From NCBI RefSeq assembly GCF_001884105.1, contig NZ_MACI01000031.1, forward strand, positions 1 to 61,635: 61,635 bases of DNA, in the 5' to 3' direction. Within the stretch, counting starts at the first letter, position 1; every line of letters starts with the position of its first letter. Of this stretch, positions 42,642 to 50,767 are shown one piece after another. A program made the position numbers and the translations under genes. Source of the stretch: Bacillus luti. Its GTDB lineage: Bacteria; Bacillota; Bacilli; Bacillales; Bacillaceae_G. The notes under the pieces were generated by a model, which was given only the letters and a program-made list of their open reading frames with translations, did not search any database and was not told the DNA's origin.

Positions 42642-43253
42642 TTCTTTTTTAATAAATTGCTGCATTGTTCTCTCAGCGATTTGAAGTGCAGTAGTAGAAA
42701 TATAATAAGGTTTACTATTTGGGTTTTTATCTGCACCTTTTGTGATCTCGTTTAATTCAGCCATCAATTGATGAAACTTTTTCACCCACACTTGAAATTG
42801 TTCTGGCGTAGCATCAAACTCCCAGCAAGATGAAACGTAATTCCAATTAGCAGGATCTTCGCTTTCTTTTCTTAATATAAAAGCCTCTTCTGGTGCAGCG
42901 AGAATTTGGCTTTGCGTTCTTTCTATCATTTTTAAAAAAATTTGGCGACCTGATTCGCTTAATATTTCTAAATGAGGTAATAGATCTGCGGCAGGGGTGA
43001 AGCCTTTCGCAACAGATTGATAAAACTTTTGAACAATCCCATTTTTTTCTTCTGTATAAACAATCTCTATAAGACCATTCTTTTCTAATTCTTTTAAATG
43101 ATAATGAATTTTCGCCCTTGAAATGCCGAATTTCTCAGATAGTAGTTGCCCTGTATAAGGACGTTCGCATAGTCGCATCATCATTTCGGCACGTAGTGGA
43201 TCACTTAATGCTTTTAGTTGGCTATAAGTAGTGAGTGTTAACATGGGCTTCAA
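42630..43253 (-). CDS. ArsR-type winged-helix transcriptional regulator, 207 aa
   Basis: The N-terminal 90 residues hold an ArsR/HTH_20 winged helix (LKALSDPLRAEMMMRLCERP, then LSEKFGISRAKIHYHLKELEKNGLI), with a C-terminal helical ligand or dimer domain ending in QQFIKKEEKS. The TTG start at 43253 follows aaggag by nine bases; the frame extends 26 codons upstream without a site. It lies upstream of the MFS gene on the same strand. Both have the same 20-bp palindrome at nearly the same distance, which suggests that it represses itself and the transporter. Confidence 0.85.
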   Translation of the reverse strand: MKPMLTLTTYSQLKALSDPLRAEMMMRLCERPYTGQLLSEKFGISRAKIHYHLKELEKNGLIEIVYTEEKNGIVQKFYQSVAKGFTPAADLLPHLEILSESGRQIFLKMIERTQSQILAAPEEAFILRKESEDPANWNYVSSCWEFDATPEQFQVWVKKFHQLMAELNEITKGADKNPNSKPYYISTTALQIAERTMQQFIKKEEKS

Positions 43254-43281
43254 AATGATCAACTCCTTAAATAAAATTACT

Positions 43282-43301
43282 CGGTCAATATTATTTGACT
43301 G
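43282..43301. promoter_or_regulatory. Candidate operator of the regulator gene
   Basis: CGGTCAATATTATTTGACTG has half-sites CGGTCAA and TTGACtG, six bases apart. It lies 29 bases upstream of the TTG start of the regulator and matches the MFS operator at 42590-42609. Confidence 0.6.
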
Positions 43302-43369
43302 AATTGTATCAAGGATTCGAATTGTTTTCAATACTTTCTGAAAAATTAATTTTTACTATGTAATCTTCT

Positions 43370-43389
43370 GTTCATACTCCGTTCATATT
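43370..43389 (+). promoter_or_regulatory. HssR-type direct repeat in the hrtB promoter
   Basis: GTTCATACT, CC, GTTCATATT matches the HssR consensus (two GTTCATATT copies two bases apart) at 17 of 18 repeat positions. A -10 candidate TATTAT lies at 43397-43402. Confidence 0.82.
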
Positions 43390-43437
43390 TCTTTTTTATT
43401 ATAAGTGCATAGAAAGTAAGAGAAAGGAGCGAGCGAA

Positions 43438-44502
43438 ATGTTTTTAGCTCTGCGTGAATTAAAACAATCAAAATTAAGATACGGATTAATCGGACTTATT
43501 ATGGTGTTATTATCATTTTTAGTCCTTGTCATTTCAGGATTAGCAAACGGATTATCATATGATAATGCTTCATCGATTCAAAATATGGAGGCAAATAAGT
43601 TTGTATTAGCAGATGATGCGGAAAATAAATTACTTCGTTCACAAATTAAGCAAGATGATGTAGATAACGTAGTAAATCAAGTAGGCGAGAAAGAGGCTGT
43701 TCCGTTTCGCGTGAAAAATTCAACTTATGAAAAGAAAGGTAGTTCGAAAAAAGTTGATGTCGCTATTTTCTCAAGTGAACGCGATTCATTTTTAGAACCG
43801 AAAATTGTAGAAGGTGAGAAGTTAGGTACAGCAAACAACGAAATGGTTGCTGACGAATCAATTAAAGAAAAAGGAATCGATATTGGGGATACAATTATTG
43901 ATCCTGTTTCAAAGAAAGAATTTAAAATCGTTGGATTTACGAAAAATCAAATGTTTAGCCATACACCAGTCGTTTATGTAAATGAAGACGTATGGGGCGC
44001 AATTTCACAACCAAACCAAAAAGATTATAGTGCAATTGCACTTAATACAGATAAAGAAGTAAAAAATGCACACGTAATTGACAAAAAAGAAGTACTGCAA
44101 AGTATTCCAGGATTTAAAGAAGAGCAAGGAACATTAACGATGATCATTGCGTTCTTACTTGTTATCGCTGCATTACTAATCGGTGTATTCTTCTACGTAA
44201 TTACATTGCAAAAAACACAGCAATTAGGTGTATTAAAAGCAATTGGTACAAAGAACACGTATTTAGCAAATAGCTTAGTTGTACAGGCGCTATTCTTATC
44301 AGTCGTGGCGATGATAATCAGCATCGTTCTTGTACAAGGATTAGAACAAATTTTACCAGCAGGTATGCCGTTCTTATTAACAACACCGATGATTGCACAA
44401 TATGCAGCAATCTTTATCGTAATTAGTATTTTAGGAACACTTATTTCGTTATACCAAGTATTAAAAGTTGATGCATTAGAAGCAATTGGAGGCGGGATGT
44501 AA
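43438..44502 (+). CDS. hrtB: Haem efflux ABC permease HrtB, 354 aa
   Basis: This MacB/FtsX-type permease has four membrane helices: one at the N-terminus (IGLIMVLLSFLVLVISGLA) and three after residue 230 with FFYVITLQKTQQLGVLKAIG. A soluble domain lies between, with FVLADDAENKL and EMVADESIKEKGIDIGD. Segments such as LVISGLANGLSYDN and the Q-x-GVLKAIG region follow S. aureus HrtB, and the length (351 aa there) agrees. The HssR-type direct repeat in the promoter supports the call. ATG follows aaaggag by 10 bases. The order here is permease first, then ATPase, with a one-base overlap. Confidence 0.85.
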   Translation: MFLALRELKQSKLRYGLIGLIMVLLSFLVLVISGLANGLSYDNASSIQNMEANKFVLADDAENKLLRSQIKQDDVDNVVNQVGEKEAVPFRVKNSTYEKKGSSKKVDVAIFSSERDSFLEPKIVEGEKLGTANNEMVADESIKEKGIDIGDTIIDPVSKKEFKIVGFTKNQMFSHTPVVYVNEDVWGAISQPNQKDYSAIALNTDKEVKNAHVIDKKEVLQSIPGFKEEQGTLTMIIAFLLVIAALLIGVFFYVITLQKTQQLGVLKAIGTKNTYLANSLVVQALFLSVVAMIISIVLVQGLEQILPAGMPFLLTTPMIAQYAAIFIVISILGTLISLYQVLKVDALEAIGGGM

Positions 44503-45179
44503 TGACTTCATTATTAAAATTAGACAATGTAAGTAAAGTGTACGGAGAAGGGAATACTGAAGTAACAGCCCTTCATCCGATAACGCTTGATGTGAAAGCT
44601 GGAGAGTTTATCGGAATCGTCGGTCCTTCTGGATCAGGGAAAAGTACGTTATTATCAATCGCGGGTGCTTTATTATCACCGTCAAAAGGGGATATTTACA
44701 TTCGTGAACAAAATATTACGAAGTTATCCGAAAAGGAAATGACAGACATTCGTTTGAAAAAAATCGGCTTCATTTTCCAATTCGCAAATCTCGTTCCATA
44801 TTTAAATGTAAAAGAGCAATTACTGTACATCGCAAAGCTTAAAAAAGAAAACAAACAAGAATCTGAAAAGCGTGCGGATCACTTATTAGCGGCATTTGGA
44901 TTAGGAGAAAGAAAAAGTCATTATCCAAATCAACTATCTGGTGGAGAAAAGCAAAGGGTCGCAATTGCTCGTGCGTTCATGAACAATCCAGATTTAATAT
45001 TAGCAGATGAGCCAACAGCAAGCTTAGACTCAAAACGTGCACGTGAAGTCGTAGAAATGATGAAACGTGAAGTGAAAGAAAGCCAAAAAGCAGCAATTAT
45101 GATTACACATGATGAAAGAATGCTTGATGTATGTGATCGTATATTGACGCTTAGAGATGGACAGCTAATACAAAATTAA
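44502..45179 (+). CDS. hrtA: Haem efflux ABC ATPase HrtA, 225 aa
   Basis: This is an ABC ATPase of the MacB/LolD type. Walker A is GPSGSGKSTLL at about 41-51, the Q-loop is IFQFANLVPYL, the signature is LSGGEKQRVAIARA at about 145, Walker B is LILADEPTASLD, and the H-loop is MITHDERM. It couples with the HrtB permease through the ATG overlapping the hrtB stop. In haem stress the pair removes toxic haem or its products from the membrane. A perfect 40-bp palindromic terminator follows. Confidence 0.88.
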   Translation: MTSLLKLDNVSKVYGEGNTEVTALHPITLDVKAGEFIGIVGPSGSGKSTLLSIAGALLSPSKGDIYIREQNITKLSEKEMTDIRLKKIGFIFQFANLVPYLNVKEQLLYIAKLKKENKQESEKRADHLLAAFGLGERKSHYPNQLSGGEKQRVAIARAFMNNPDLILADEPTASLDSKRAREVVEMMKREVKESQKAAIMITHDERMLDVCDRILTLRDGQLIQN

Positions 45180-45185
45180 ACAATG

Positions 45186-45225
45186 AAAAAGGACAACAAT
45201 GCTTATAAGCATTGTTGTCCTTTTT
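45186..45225. terminator. Perfect 40-bp bidirectional terminator
   Basis: The arms aaaaaggacaacaatgctta and taagcattgttgtccttttt are exact reverse complements without a loop. It is shared by hrtA and the convergent sortase-substrate gene, with A- and T-runs at both ends. Confidence 0.92.
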
Positions 45226-45246
45226 ACAAATATATTTATAATGGCG

Positions 45247-46371
45247 TTATTTCGAGAAGAACGTTTTAATTTTATTTCGTGTTACTAATAAAAGTCCACC
45301 TAAAATAGATAACATACCTAAAGCCATATTATTTGATTGCTCACTACCAGCGTTAGGAAGTTCTCTAGCAGTGTTTTTTGCTGGAACATTTGTATTGTTA
45401 GCATTCACTGTCGTTTGCTTCGGTTGTGATACTTCATTAATTTTGTTATCTACATTTTGCTTCGTAGTATGTACCTCAGCTAATTTGTCATCAATTTTTT
45501 TCTCAGTATGTTTAAAGTCGTTGATTTTAATATCTAAGTCTTGTTTTTTCTTTGTTAAATCATCTGAAACAGTTTGTTTCGATTGTTTTATTTCGTTAAT
45601 TTTATTGAGTAAATCTTGTCTAGCTTCCTGTAATTCAGCTAGTTTGTTTTTTATATCTTGTTTCGCTAGTTCTAAGTTAGCGGAAAGACTATCTAAATTG
45701 CCTTTGATTTTCTTAAGTTCCTCTAACGTGTTACCAGTGTTTGGCTTCTTTTCTTTTAGCTCAGCAAGTTTGTCCTCAGCAGTTTGTTTCGCCTTTTTTA
45801 GCTCGGCTAATTTTTCATCTACTTGTTTTTTTACTTCCTTAAGTTCATTAACCTTCTGATCGATGTTCTCTTTATGTTGCTTAATTTCATTCACTTTTTC
45901 ATCGACAGTTTGTTTATGTTCTTTAATCTCATTAACCTTGTTATCGATATTTTGTTTATGTTCTTTTACTTCAGCAACTTTATCTTCTACTTGTTTTTTA
46001 TGCTCTTTGATTTCAGCGATTTTATCTTCGGCGATTTGTTTGTCTTGCTGAAGTTTTGCATCTAGCTCTTGTTTATGTTGTTTAATTTCGTTAATTTTTT
46101 CATCAGCAACTTGTTTACGTTCATGTAGTTCATTAACCTTTGTATCAACATTTTCCTTAACTTGGTTAAGTTCATTCAACGTTTGATCCACGTTTTCTTT
46201 ATGCTGCTGCAATTTCGCATCTAACTCTTGTCTATGTTGCTTAATTTCAGCTAAACGATCTCCAGGACTTTGCTGAGTAGTAGCATCATTTACTTCAGCA
46301 TGAGCAGAGTTCGCGCCAGCAATCATTGCTAAAGCTAGGGTTGACGCAGCGATTGTTTGTTTTGTCTTCAT
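45247..46371 (-). CDS. Cell-wall-anchored coiled-coil protein with LPNAG sorting motif, 374 aa
   Basis: A signal peptide ends near SAHA-EV, at about residue 25. Residues 40-310 are an almost unbroken Lys/Glu/Gln coiled coil built from 14-residue repeats, such as AEVKEHKQNIDNKV and NEIKEHKQTVDEKV, that is two heptads each. The C-terminus has a sorting signal: LPNAG at 338-342, a hydrophobic helix and a basic tail. The variant LPNAG replaces the usual Thr by Ala, as in a few B. cereus group sortase A substrates. ATG 46371 follows agaggt by about 11 bases; the frame extends 17 codons upstream. Likely a rod-like surface protein; partner unknown. Confidence 0.87.
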   Translation of the reverse strand: MKTKQTIAASTLALAMIAGANSAHAEVNDATTQQSPGDRLAEIKQHRQELDAKLQQHKENVDQTLNELNQVKENVDTKVNELHERKQVADEKINEIKQHKQELDAKLQQDKQIAEDKIAEIKEHKKQVEDKVAEVKEHKQNIDNKVNEIKEHKQTVDEKVNEIKQHKENIDQKVNELKEVKKQVDEKLAELKKAKQTAEDKLAELKEKKPNTGNTLEELKKIKGNLDSLSANLELAKQDIKNKLAELQEARQDLLNKINEIKQSKQTVSDDLTKKKQDLDIKINDFKHTEKKIDDKLAEVHTTKQNVDNKINEVSQPKQTTVNANNTNVPAKNTARELPNAGSEQSNNMALGMLSILGGLLLVTRNKIKTFFSK

Positions 46372-46599
46372 ATTTCTGTACCTCTTTCCTATGAATGAAT
46401 TCCATTCTGTAAAATTGAGCATATAAAAGCAGATTATTATATCATTATATACTATGTTCGGCGCCTAGAGGAATTATTTGCATAATAATCTATGATTATG
46501 TAATGTTTAAAATCTATTATTTAGGGGGAGGGGATGTACTTTTAGCGAGATGAATATAGAGAATAGACAAAATGGCCGGAGAGATAACGAGTTGGAAAC

Positions 46600-46628
46600 T
46601 TGACAAAAAAACTTATTTATGCTATAAT
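46600..46628 (+). promoter_or_regulatory. Promoter P1 of the methyltransferase gene
   Basis: A perfect TTGACA at 46600-46605 and TATAAT at 46623-46628 are 17 bases apart. Confidence 0.85.
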
Positions 46629-46656
46629 TTACCAATATAAAAATAACGTGTATAAT
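46628..46656 (+). promoter_or_regulatory. Overlapping promoter P2
   Basis: TTTACC at 46628-46633 and TATAAT at 46651-46656 are 17 bases apart. Its -35 starts on the last base of the P1 -10. Its start point would fall inside the left arm of the following hairpin. Confidence 0.55.
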
Positions 46657-46685
46657 AGGGTTCTCCTGGCCAGGGGAACCCTATT
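46654..46685 (+). terminator. Intrinsic terminator-like hairpin in the 5' leader
   Basis: The arms aatagggttc and gaaccctatt, plus an inner tcctgg/ccaggg pairing, make a nearly perfect hairpin followed by TTTG. It stands between the promoters and the methyltransferase start and is likely to be an attenuator. Confidence 0.7.
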
Positions 46686-46715
46686 TTTGTTGTGAAAATG
46701 AAGGAGTGTATGTGC

Positions 46716-47630
46716 GTGAAAAAAGGTGAAGCAAGTGTAACGTCGTTAGTATCAGCTTTCAGCAGGGCATATCATAGTGAATTTGATAGTTTGAAAATAT
46801 TTGATGATTATGTAGCTAAAGAGTTCATTTCACAAAAAGAACGTAACGATATTGAAACGAACATGGTTCAAGGAATACAGTTTTTTAATACAGACATTGC
46901 ACAGAAGTTTCAAGATGATTCAAACGAAATATTAAAGTGGATTACACAAGTTCAATTATCACCAACACCTTTAGCACGTGCGGCATATTGTGAAAGAGTA
47001 TTACTACATGAAATTACACTGGGAGCGAAACAATACGTCATACTCGGTGCGGGCTTAGATACGTTCAGTTTTAGACACCGAGAGTTAGAGAATAAAATAG
47101 AAATATTTGAAGTGGATCATCCTTCTACGCAAGCGTTTAAAATACAAAGAGTGAAAGAAGCAGAGTATGAAATTCCAGGCAATCTTCATTTTGTTTCGAT
47201 GGATTTTACTAAAGATTTCTCGAAGCAAACATTAGTGAATGAAGGATTTGAAAATAAAAAAACTTTCTTTAGCCTATTAGGTGTTACGTACTATTTAACG
47301 AAAGAGGAGCTTTCTAGTTTAATAGAATACTTATTCGAGATGGTTCCAGAGGGGAGCTCTATCATTTTCGATTATCCGGATGAAAACTTATTTACGGAAA
47401 AAGGGTTGTCCAATCGAGTTGAAAATATGGTAAAAATGGCTGCAGTAGGCGGAGAACCGATGAAATCATGTTATTCTTATCGCGAAATGGAAGCATTGTT
47501 AGAGAAGTCGGGTTTACTCATTTATGAGCACTTATCACCAGAGGACATAAATACATTATATTTTGAAGGACGGAACGATTATCTAGAAGCTTTTGAGACG
47601 GTGCAGTATATTCATGCGGTGAAGAAGTAG
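46716..47630 (+). CDS. Class I SAM-dependent methyltransferase, LCMT/TIGR00027-like, 304 aa
   Basis: The SAM-binding motif is YVILGAGLDTFSFR at about 109-122, followed by the acidic FEVDHPSTQ. An N-terminal helical region includes RAAYCERVLLHE, and FSLLGVTYYLTKEEL lies near 190. This layout fits the leucine-carboxyl-methyltransferase-like family TIGR00027, found in natural-product methylation and with unknown substrates. GTG 46716 follows aaggag by nine bases. Transcription probably passes through a leader hairpin, so expression may be attenuated. Substrate unknown. Confidence 0.85.
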   Translation: MKKGEASVTSLVSAFSRAYHSEFDSLKIFDDYVAKEFISQKERNDIETNMVQGIQFFNTDIAQKFQDDSNEILKWITQVQLSPTPLARAAYCERVLLHEITLGAKQYVILGAGLDTFSFRHRELENKIEIFEVDHPSTQAFKIQRVKEAEYEIPGNLHFVSMDFTKDFSKQTLVNEGFENKKTFFSLLGVTYYLTKEELSSLIEYLFEMVPEGSSIIFDYPDENLFTEKGLSNRVENMVKMAAVGGEPMKSCYSYREMEALLEKSGLLIYEHLSPEDINTLYFEGRNDYLEAFETVQYIHAVKK

Positions 47631-47791
47631 ATAATTAGTATTGTGAATTTTTAGGAGGAACAATTGGGATTTCTTAAGAAAAAAGAAATTTTGTCTTTTT
47701 ATTATATAAACGAATCAGTTTACTTTAATAGGTAGATTAAAATAAACTATGATATGATTAGCATTGGATTTCTTAATAAGGGGGTTTTTAA

Positions 47792-48217
47792 ATGACGCCA
47801 GAACAAATTGTTAGAACATTTTTTGATGAAGTACGTTCGGGGAATAATCCTGATCATTCAAATCAATTCATGGCAGAAGAAGTATTGGCACATCAAATTG
47901 TATCTGAAGAAGAACAAACAGTTTGCAGAACACCTGAAGATTATGCTGAACATGTAAGAGAGATGATTGAAGTATACGGTAATTTTTCTTTAGAAATTCA
48001 AGAATTTTTAGTACAAGGAAGTAAAGTGTATGTACGTTGGAAACAAGTAGGTATGCATGTAGGCGAAATTGATGGATATGAACCTACAGGACTTCCAATC
48101 ATTCAAATAGCAAGTGCAGTGTATAGAGTAGAAGATGGGAAAATTGCAGAGTATTGGATTCAAATTGATAGGTCAGGAATTCAAAACCAATTAGAGCGCA
48201 ATAAAAATATGCAGTAG
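47792..48217 (+). CDS. SnoaL-like ester cyclase/NTF2-fold protein, 141 aa
   Basis: The protein has an NTF2-like alpha+beta cone. The N-terminal helix is PEQIVRTFFDEVRSGNN, then FMAEEVLAHQ, a middle NFSLEIQEFLVQGSKVYVRWK and a late YRVEDGKIAEYWIQIDR. These match the SnoaL-like polyketide-cyclase-type family widespread in bacteria, mostly of unknown function. The ATG follows aaggggg. It lies after the methyltransferase on the same strand with its own promoter-like stretch, so a joint role is uncertain. Confidence 0.83.
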   Translation: MTPEQIVRTFFDEVRSGNNPDHSNQFMAEEVLAHQIVSEEEQTVCRTPEDYAEHVREMIEVYGNFSLEIQEFLVQGSKVYVRWKQVGMHVGEIDGYEPTGLPIIQIASAVYRVEDGKIAEYWIQIDRSGIQNQLERNKNMQ

Positions 48218-48536
48218 TTAACTTTTAAAGCTATAAGTAGGCATGGGGAGAAATCTCTGTGTCTTTTTTTTAGGGGAAATAAGGAAAAGAGATGCAGTGC
48301 TAGGAAGTATCATGTTATCAAACGACTACATGATGATAACGTTACATTGCCATGAATTTAAGGTTTTACACTAAAAAATACGCTATTCTTTCTATGATTC
48401 TACAGAAAGAATAGTGTATTCTTGCGAAGAGATGGACATATAGCGGGATCCCATATATACTGGTCAATTTACATTTGACAAAATTAATATTTAAGGGTGC
48501 GTAACCATATGGCTCTTTTTTTGTTCGCTATGAAAA
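48218..48536. other. Intergenic region with hairpin
   Basis: It contains a long hairpin at 48377-48420 and no complete gene. The right end lies behind the minus-strand NUDIX gene. Confidence 0.45.
48377..48420. terminator. Long hairpin, possible terminator
   Basis: The arms aatacgctattctttct and agaaagaatagtgtatt pair with one G-T over 17 positions, with a 10-base loop. The cgctattctt core recurs in the hairpin at 50413-50444. Confidence 0.6.
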
Positions 48537-48995
48537 TTAGTTCTTTATTTCCATAAACTCTAACAAATCGTCCAAGACTTCTTGTTGATTCTGCCAGAGT
48601 TCAGGCAAGTTATCTAAGGGGAAAAATTTTAGCTGTAAGCTTTCTTCATTATCAGTATGTAATGTTCCATGAAAATCTCTGCAAATATAAGTCAATTTCA
48701 CTAAGGCAACTTGATCACCGTTTGATAGCGTTCTTTCGTATTTTTTTCCAGAATACACATTAAAGAATTCAAGTTTTCCTAATTTTAAACCAGTTTCTTC
48801 AAATACTTCTCTCCTTGCTGTATCTTCAACTGTTTCGCCGAATTCCATAAAGCCGCCAGGGTGTCCCCACTTCCCGTTATCAGATCGTAATTGCAGAAGT
48901 ACTTCATTTTTTTCGTTCAATACAAAACAACCCGCAACTACCATAATTACTTTTTCATGTCCAACCATATTTCTTAAATAACTTATATAATCCAT
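48537..48995 (-). CDS. NUDIX hydrolase, 152 aa
   Basis: The Nudix box runs from GGFMEFGETVEDTARREVF to EETGLKLG, at about 47-72, and holds the G-x5-E-x7-R-E-U-x-E-E-x-G-U pattern that binds metal and cleaves a nucleoside diphosphate linked to another group. The N-terminus (YISYLRNMVGHEKVIMV) resembles ADP-ribose/NTP pyrophosphatase-like Bacillus members. ATG 48995 follows ttggag at about nine bases; the frame opens five codons earlier. Substrate unknown. Confidence 0.9.
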   Translation of the reverse strand: MDYISYLRNMVGHEKVIMVVAGCFVLNEKNEVLLQLRSDNGKWGHPGGFMEFGETVEDTARREVFEETGLKLGKLEFFNVYSGKKYERTLSNGDQVALVKLTYICRDFHGTLHTDNEESLQLKFFPLDNLPELWQNQQEVLDDLLEFMEIKN

Positions 48996-49401
48996 GTGTT
49001 TCAGCTCCAATATGAATTTACATTCATTATAAATGATTTCATAGAAATTTGTTTTGTTTATTACATGTTATCCCTCGATTGCCTTAATTGTACCACCAGC
49101 AAGGACAAGGAGTAACCATACTCTTATAAAGGAATCTCTATTTTTGTTTTATGTATTTTTATGAAAGTAACTGATTTAACTTTGCATGTAGCAACAGGAG
49201 AAATTTGATTATGTATAGAATTGATAAATCTCCCTTTTTAGAATTTTCTTAAAGTAATTTTGACGTATTACTTTTTTCATTATAAAATAACATTCGGAAA
49301 ACCAAATTTAACCAAAAGTATGTAAAAGGATATATCTTTCTAGCAGCAGTTATATGCTTAGGTGTGTCCTCTTTTGTAGTTCTAAGGGGGAAGGGTTAAC
49401 T
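48996..49401. other. 406-bp divergent intergenic region
   Basis: The region is AT-rich and separates the NUDIX gene from the small DUF6892-like gene. A TTGACG near 49258 with TATAAA 15 bases later could be a weak plus-strand promoter. I see no gene, repeat or strong hairpin. Confidence 0.4.
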
Positions 49402-49653
49402 TTGGAAATAAGTGATTTGGAAAAGGTTGAATCCCTTTGCTTTGATGGAGGGAATGAAATTTATCATATTTTAAGGCCTGATTGGGATGGTGAAGACAGT
49501 TTATTTGATGTTATATCTGTTGAAGGATTTCAGAATCTGAAAAATTTAAAAACAGTGGAATATATTTCAATGTGTTACCCGATAGTATTAGAACCATTAA
49601 AACAAGTTGGAATAGAAATTGGGATTAATGAGAGGCAAGTTATGTACGAATAG
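49402..49653 (+). CDS. DUF6892-like small protein, 83 aa
   Basis: The short sequence has SLCFDGGNEIYHILRPDWDGEDSLFDV at about 11-37 and a following EGFQNLKNLKTVEYISM. That GGNEIY / WDGED / FD-x-x-S pattern resembles the DUF6892 domain often found next to polymorphic-toxin immunity genes. The TTG at 49402 follows aagggggaaggg; the frame extends 16 codons upstream with no better site. Moderate confidence in the family. Confidence 0.6.
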   Translation: MEISDLEKVESLCFDGGNEIYHILRPDWDGEDSLFDVISVEGFQNLKNLKTVEYISMCYPIVLEPLKQVGIEIGINERQVMYE

Positions 49654-49698
49654 AAGCGTTTTTTCTTATATAACTAACAGAATAGAATGGAGGATATT

Positions 49699-50343
49699 AT
49701 GATAACAATCGATACAGATGGTGAAGCCTATTGGAGTAAAACTGTTGATTTAGGCGTTTTAGGTAAATTCAATAGCATTTTTATAGATTTAGATGGATGC
49801 GATATAACAGGGGCGACGGATAATATGCCTCAAGAAGAGAAGATAGAAAAGGCTACAAAATATTATGGTAATAGATTCAAAGAGTTAGAAACAAATGTGG
49901 GGTTTATAAATGAGCAATTTCTAATGTGGGTTATAACGCACTTATGTGACATAGAATATCCATTTTGGGAATTTGGTGATGAAGATGAAAGTAGTGAAGA
50001 TTATCCAGATTATATAGTAAAAGAAGAAATAAAAAAATTCGAAGATGAAAATGGACAATTGCAACATGATCCGTATAGTCCAAGTCCGATTTATAGAGAA
50101 ATTCAAGAATATAATGCATATAACAATGAAGATAATTTATCCAGCTATGAAATTATAACAAAATATTTACCAGTTCTTGATTTCAAAAAACTTGTAGATA
50201 CAATTAGAGCTAATAGTATAGATACATTTGAAGATAACATAAACTTTCAAGTGAGTAGTGAGGTTTGTGGCGGAATGTTACTTTGTGCTACTTACGGAAC
50301 AATCTATGCTAATAATGAGTTAGAAGTTACGCATAATTGTTAA
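49699..50343 (+). CDS. Hypothetical acidic protein, 214 aa
   Basis: I do not recognise the family. The protein is very acidic. It begins MITIDTDGEAYWSKTVDLG, has a middle EFGDEDESSEDYPDY and ends with VCGGMLLCATYGTIYANNE. There is no signal peptide or membrane segment. ATG 49699 lies five bases after ggagga; another ATG occurs at 49687. It lies 45 bases after the DUF6892-like gene, so they probably form one unit. By size and acidity it could be an immunity protein, but this is inference. Confidence 0.6.
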   Translation: MITIDTDGEAYWSKTVDLGVLGKFNSIFIDLDGCDITGATDNMPQEEKIEKATKYYGNRFKELETNVGFINEQFLMWVITHLCDIEYPFWEFGDEDESSEDYPDYIVKEEIKKFEDENGQLQHDPYSPSPIYREIQEYNAYNNEDNLSSYEIITKYLPVLDFKKLVDTIRANSIDTFEDNINFQVSSEVCGGMLLCATYGTIYANNELEVTHNC

Positions 50344-50767
50344 TATGAAGATTACTGATAGGGATATCGCTACACATCCATTAATTTAAAAATATTAACT
50401 ACCTAAGAGTAAAAAACGCTATTCTTACTAAAAGAATAGCGTTTTGTCATTATTTAAATATGATTTCATCTGAATTTAAAATGGTAAAGTACTTTATTGA
50501 AATTGTGTAAAGGAAATTAAAACACAACATATTAAACGAAGTGATTTATCGTATAAATTTACATTCAGTTAATATTAGTAGGTGAATCGAAAAATTAGTG
50601 TTACTTGTTAAATGGGGCGTGTAAAAAAGACAAAATCTCTTAAAAAACACTTAAATTTTTACTCCATCAATCTTTACAATCCCTCCTTATAATGTGAATT
50701 GGACAAGCACCTAAGAGAAGGCAGAACATGTCAGTTTATACATTCAATTATTAGGGGGAGAATTTGT
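50344..50767. other. 424-bp intergenic region
   Basis: A terminator lies at 50413-50444. The right part is AT-rich and leads to the metallophosphoesterase gene; TATAAT at 50687-50692 is a -10 candidate without a clear -35. No gene seen. Confidence 0.45.
50413..50444 (+). terminator. Terminator after the acidic hypothetical gene
   Basis: The arms aaaacgctattctt and aagaatagcgtttt make a perfect 14-bp stem with a short actaa-type loop. Confidence 0.88.

Larger units (their letters stand above)
46372..46715. other. 344-bp divergent region with promoters and hairpin leader
   Basis: The left part should hold the promoter of the minus-strand surface protein gene. The right part holds two overlapping consensus promoters and a hairpin before the methyltransferase gene, described separately. 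No gene seen. Confidence 0.5.

Noticed and set aside
45371-46065. Open frames opposite the coiled-coil surface protein
   Set aside because: They are antisense shadows of the repeated Lys/Glu codons and have no ribosome binding sites.
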